DNA of 7,667 nucleotides from contig JBIKNH010000207.1 of NCBI GenBank assembly GCA_044358815.1, positions 1-7,667 on the forward strand, written 5' to 3'. The notes beneath the pieces were generated by a model. That model did no database searches, was not told the origin of the DNA, and was given only the letters and a program-made list of their open reading frames with translations. Both the position numbers and the translations under genes were made by a program. The DNA is from JBAXSK01 sp044358815. Its GTDB lineage: Bacteria; Cyanobacteriota; Cyanobacteriia; Pseudanabaenales; Pseudanabaenaceae. Every line of letters begins with the position of its first letter. Positions within the stretch are counted from its first letter, which is position 1. This document shows positions 4,849 through 7,667 of the stretch, piece after piece.

Positions 4849-7667
4849 TTATGTTTTTTTGACAAATTCAGACATAGCCTTGTCATATTCATATTTTTCA
4901 ATAGATTTTTGATTTGAATTCTTAATAAAGCGATGCCAATTAATAATTACATCATTTCCAGATTTACTCTGATTAAGCTGAAGTCCTAATAATAGTTCAA
5001 CTTTTTTACTTCCATAATCATAGTCAGATTTACTCTGGCTATGAAGTTTAGTAAATACAGATTGAAGGATTTGCCATGCTTCTCTACATCTGATTACTTC
5101 TTGTAAGTTGCCTTGATTATGGCTGAATACAAAAATCTCATAGCTATGGATATTTGAGCTATTCATCATTTGCCCCCATTCTTGTTCAGTTAGGCGAATA
5201 TTTGAACGACTAGAAGTTATAGCTTTAACTTCCACCTTTATAGATTCGTTATCTTTTTGACAAAGTAAATCGTAGCCAGCCTCATGCGATTGATGAACTT
5301 TGTATCCTAAGTATATATAAAGTTTTTTAGCCCAATCTTCTCCCTGTGTACCATATTGAATTGCAAGTTCTTCTTCGCTTACTCCATCATCATTACGAAC
5401 AGCACTTGAGGCTGCTTTATTAGGATGAAATACCGCAATATCAGAATCAACTGTTTCTAATGGATAATATTCACTAGGAATAAGATCTAGAGCAATATCT
5501 CCAAATTTCTCTTTTAAGTATATAATTCCTTCTTCAAAAGTATCAGACAGTAATATAGAAAGATGCCTTTCTTCGTGTCTAACACCTAAGAATCTCCCTA
5601 GCGTCTCCACTATACCATCTAAAACCCTAGGCTTTTTCCACTCACCAACATAATAAAAATAATTGTCTTTAGCCCAAGAACTTCTTGATTGTTTTTCTTC
5701 TAAATTGTCATAAGACAAATAGATTTCACTTGCTTCAAAAAATGATGCTTCAGTTAATTTATCAGCAAGTCTACGATATTCAGTTTGCCAGTCCTTTTTA
5801 TTTTTTGATTTCTCAATCGAAACGACAGCAATCAATGGTAGGACTTCTCTTATCTTCTTTTTTAAATCTTGTCTTGCAACTTGACCGTGAACATCAAGAT
5901 TTATTTCTGTTATGACTGAAACGCCAAAAATTTTCAACAATTCTATGATTTTTTCATTCCTTTCTTCACAAAAAGCTAGTTTATGACCTTTGAAGCCTTC
6001 AACTGTTATTACAGATAGTTCTGAAGGCTTAAAAAATGACTTTCCGTTTTTTGACAAAATAGTGTTGTTTTTAGCCCATTGTTCTAGTCTTTCTACATAG
6101 TCTAGGTAATCATCAGCTAATTTTTGATATATGGTCTTAATTCGTTTTTGATTCTCTTTAATTAAATCTTGATCATTAGATTTTTCTTGTGAGATCAAAG
6201 ATAAAACATCTAAATAATCATCTAATTTTAAAGAAGACTTAAATGGTAAATATTCAAGCCAATTCTGAGGTATCACCCCTTCATAGTCAAAAATTGGTAA
6301 GTATTTACCACCAATCTCTTTAATTTCTTTTTTGTTAGTAAAAACATTTTTGCCGTTAAAACATTTACCCATCGTTGTAGGTATAATTTGTAGATTCTCA
6401 ATCGCCCAATAAATGTAATTTGTGACCGGACAAGAACTAGCTGCCCCGAAATAACCCCATTCTAAAATTGCATATGCTTGGACATTCTTTAAATCAACAA
6501 ATTTAAATACTTGCATCCAAAATATTTTGGAAAACGTGTATGTATTAGCAAATTTCAGAAAAGTTATGCTATTAAACTTAACTGGGTTGTTGCGTTGAAA
6601 AAGATGGGGGTATGACTTGGATCGAGGCTCTCTTCCTTTGGCTTCTTCATAAACAAAATCAAAGTATTCTGCTTCTATTGTTTTAGAGCCTTTTTCATCT
6701 ATATTCGTTTGAAGTCGAATAGTTTCACTCACACCCATCCTAAGTAGGAAACTTTTCCACTCACTTTTTAAGTCTTCTTGCCTAAAGTACCCATCACTAA
6801 CAAATATATGCCCCTTCAGGAATCTATCTATTGGAAATTGGGGCTCATAAAATTCAGGAAGGTACGCATATTGTGCAGTAATAAGCGTATTCTCTGTGGA
6901 TAAGAGCTTGATTTGTTTAAGATACCCATAGACACTATCAGTTAATAATCCTTTTTTATGAGCAACAAAGAGATATCTTCCAACTTTAATAGCATTCTCA
7001 ATTGTTATATAACTTTTGTCTGAAATTATAGTTTTTTCAATGAATGTTATGTCAGTGGGTTCCTTAACTCCTAAAATCTCTAGCCAATTCTTAATATCAC
7101 GACTGGATTCTATTTGTAGCAGTACTTCTGAATGAATAACACTAATTGCATCCTCATCAAAATTATTAGAAAATTCAATGGAGGGGAAGTATATTTGCTG
7201 AGGAGTTTTAAGATTATCTAATTGATCAAATATAAATGGTATAGACTTCAGTGTGTAGATCCACTCCTCTTTTTCTTGTCCACTTAAATGATGTTCTGAT
7301 TGTTTGTAAAGATAAGCAATTAAATCAAAATTTTCTTCAATATGATGATTATCTTGAAAAGTCTTTGATGTAAGGAAGGATTCTAATCTATCAATATCAA
7401 ATATCATTAAGCCCAACTTCTTTAATGTCCGAATAGGCTCTAAGTGAGAAATAAAAGCAAATTCATCGAAATGCGTGTTATTGATAGAATTTATATAATC
7501 AACTAAAACTTTTCTACCTACAAAATCTGAGATTTTAGTCTTATCAAAAATTGCCTCACTGACTTTTAATAATTGACCTTTCTCATTAGGTATAAATGCT
7601 ATTTCATTGATTGCTATTTTTAGACCTGAATTAAAAGAAGACTTCAAGCTTGAATGGCTATGAGATT
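4849..7667 (-). CDS. Large DUF3883 (PD-(D/E)XK-like) protein with sacsin-like repeats; N-terminus beyond window
   Basis: The frame is open from the right edge to TAA at 4849-4851: 938 visible residues. A TTG at 7645-7647 could be read as a start, but the frame continues to the edge without a stop and there is no Shine-Dalgarno, so the gene most likely begins outside. Counting from codon 7663-7665, the C-terminal domain at about 770-855 matches DUF3883: E776, then GYDLL with D799 (5269-5271), then VEVK with E812 (5230-5232) and K814 (5224-5226), and LTEQEW downstream. This is the D...ExK core of PD-(D/E)XK nuclease folds, apparently intact. The long middle part repeats two themes: a 'IP..G.L....' turn (FIPNEKGQLLKVSEAIFD near the visible start, IIPTTMGKCFNGKNVF, ILSKNGKSFFKPSEL) and W..fL...GV units (WLEILGVKE, WKSFLLRMGV, LLKIFGVSV), as in sacsin-like proteins that carry a GHKL ATPase at the N-terminus. 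No membrane segment. DNA is notably AT-rich compared with the left half, suggesting transfer. A defence role is inference. Confidence 0.9.
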   Translation of the reverse strand, partial: SHSHSSLKSSFNSGLKIAINEIAFIPNEKGQLLKVSEAIFDKTKISDFVGRKVLVDYINSINNTHFDEFAFISHLEPIRTLKKLGLMIFDIDRLESFLTSKTFQDNHHIEENFDLIAYLYKQSEHHLSGQEKEEWIYTLKSIPFIFDQLDNLKTPQQIYFPSIEFSNNFDEDAISVIHSEVLLQIESSRDIKNWLEILGVKEPTDITFIEKTIISDKSYITIENAIKVGRYLFVAHKKGLLTDSVYGYLKQIKLLSTENTLITAQYAYLPEFYEPQFPIDRFLKGHIFVSDGYFRQEDLKSEWKSFLLRMGVSETIRLQTNIDEKGSKTIEAEYFDFVYEEAKGREPRSKSYPHLFQRNNPVKFNSITFLKFANTYTFSKIFWMQVFKFVDLKNVQAYAILEWGYFGAASSCPVTNYIYWAIENLQIIPTTMGKCFNGKNVFTNKKEIKEIGGKYLPIFDYEGVIPQNWLEYLPFKSSLKLDDYLDVLSLISQEKSNDQDLIKENQKRIKTIYQKLADDYLDYVERLEQWAKNNTILSKNGKSFFKPSELSVITVEGFKGHKLAFCEERNEKIIELLKIFGVSVITEINLDVHGQVARQDLKKKIREVLPLIAVVSIEKSKNKKDWQTEYRRLADKLTEASFFEASEIYLSYDNLEEKQSRSSWAKDNYFYYVGEWKKPRVLDGIVETLGRFLGVRHEERHLSILLSDTFEEGIIYLKEKFGDIALDLIPSEYYPLETVDSDIAVFHPNKAASSAVRNDDGVSEEELAIQYGTQGEDWAKKLYIYLGYKVHQSHEAGYDLLCQKDNESIKVEVKAITSSRSNIRLTEQEWGQMMNSSNIHSYEIFVFSHNQGNLQEVIRCREAWQILQSVFTKLHSQSKSDYDYGSKKVELLLGLQLNQSKSGNDVIINWHRFIKNSNQKSIEKYEYDKAMSEFVKKT

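Noticed and set aside
5685..5915. Plus-strand 76-codon frame opposite the large gene
   Set aside because: Antisense shadow in AT-rich coding DNA, no ribosome site and no recognisable domain.
7645..7647. TTG as the start codon of the large gene
   Set aside because: The frame remains open to the window edge, there is no Shine-Dalgarno, and the visible N-terminal residues look like the middle of a sacsin-like protein.
1..7667. CRISPR array, transposase or IS ends, HIP1 octamers
   Set aside because: No regularly spaced identical repeats, no transposase-like frame with flanking inverted repeats, and no exact GCGATCGC were found on reading the window.

Overview
The window looks like a piece of a cyanobacterial chromosome. 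This is an inference from the style of the proteins (a two-helix K+ channel with an RCK module, RsmD, an AsmA-like envelope protein); there is no rRNA or photosynthesis marker gene to prove it. About the first 4.7 kb has moderate G+C content and ordinary housekeeping or conserved genes. From about 4.85 kb to the right edge the DNA becomes clearly AT-rich and holds one very long gene of a different kind, which suggests the edge of an accessory region.

Layout. (1) 2-703, minus: 3' truncated gene of unknown function, possibly with a DALR-type anticodon-binding-like domain. (2) 761-1903, minus: potassium channel with a TIGYGE filter and RCK (TrkA-N/TrkA-C) domains, probably cotranscribed with gene 1. 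(3) 1904-2395: divergent intergenic region with a 17-bp tandem duplication, a 9-bp tandem duplication and a degenerate 15-bp repeat array that stops just before the next Shine-Dalgarno. (4) 2396-2941, plus: conserved-looking protein of unknown function. (5) 3006-3554, plus: rsmD, 16S rRNA m2G966 methyltransferase. (6) 3610-3923, plus: a strong extended -10 promoter, a transcribed region that can fold into a long rod-like hairpin, and a 27-residue single-pass membrane miniprotein too short for normal gene calling. (7) 3967-4683, minus: AsmA-like membrane-anchored protein, convergent with the miniprotein. (8) 4849-7667, minus: 3' part of a large gene running off the right edge, ending in a DUF3883 (PD-(D/E)XK-like) nuclease-type domain and preceded by sacsin-like repeated modules.

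How they fit together. Genes 1-2 form one minus-strand unit, genes 4-5 one plus-strand unit, and the miniprotein has its own promoter. Nothing here forms an obvious pathway. The two places most worth follow-up are the structured transcript plus miniprotein at 3650-3923, and the large DUF3883 protein, whose architecture resembles GHKL/sacsin-type ATPase plus nuclease proteins that are candidates for defence roles. Its ATPase end, if present, lies outside the window.
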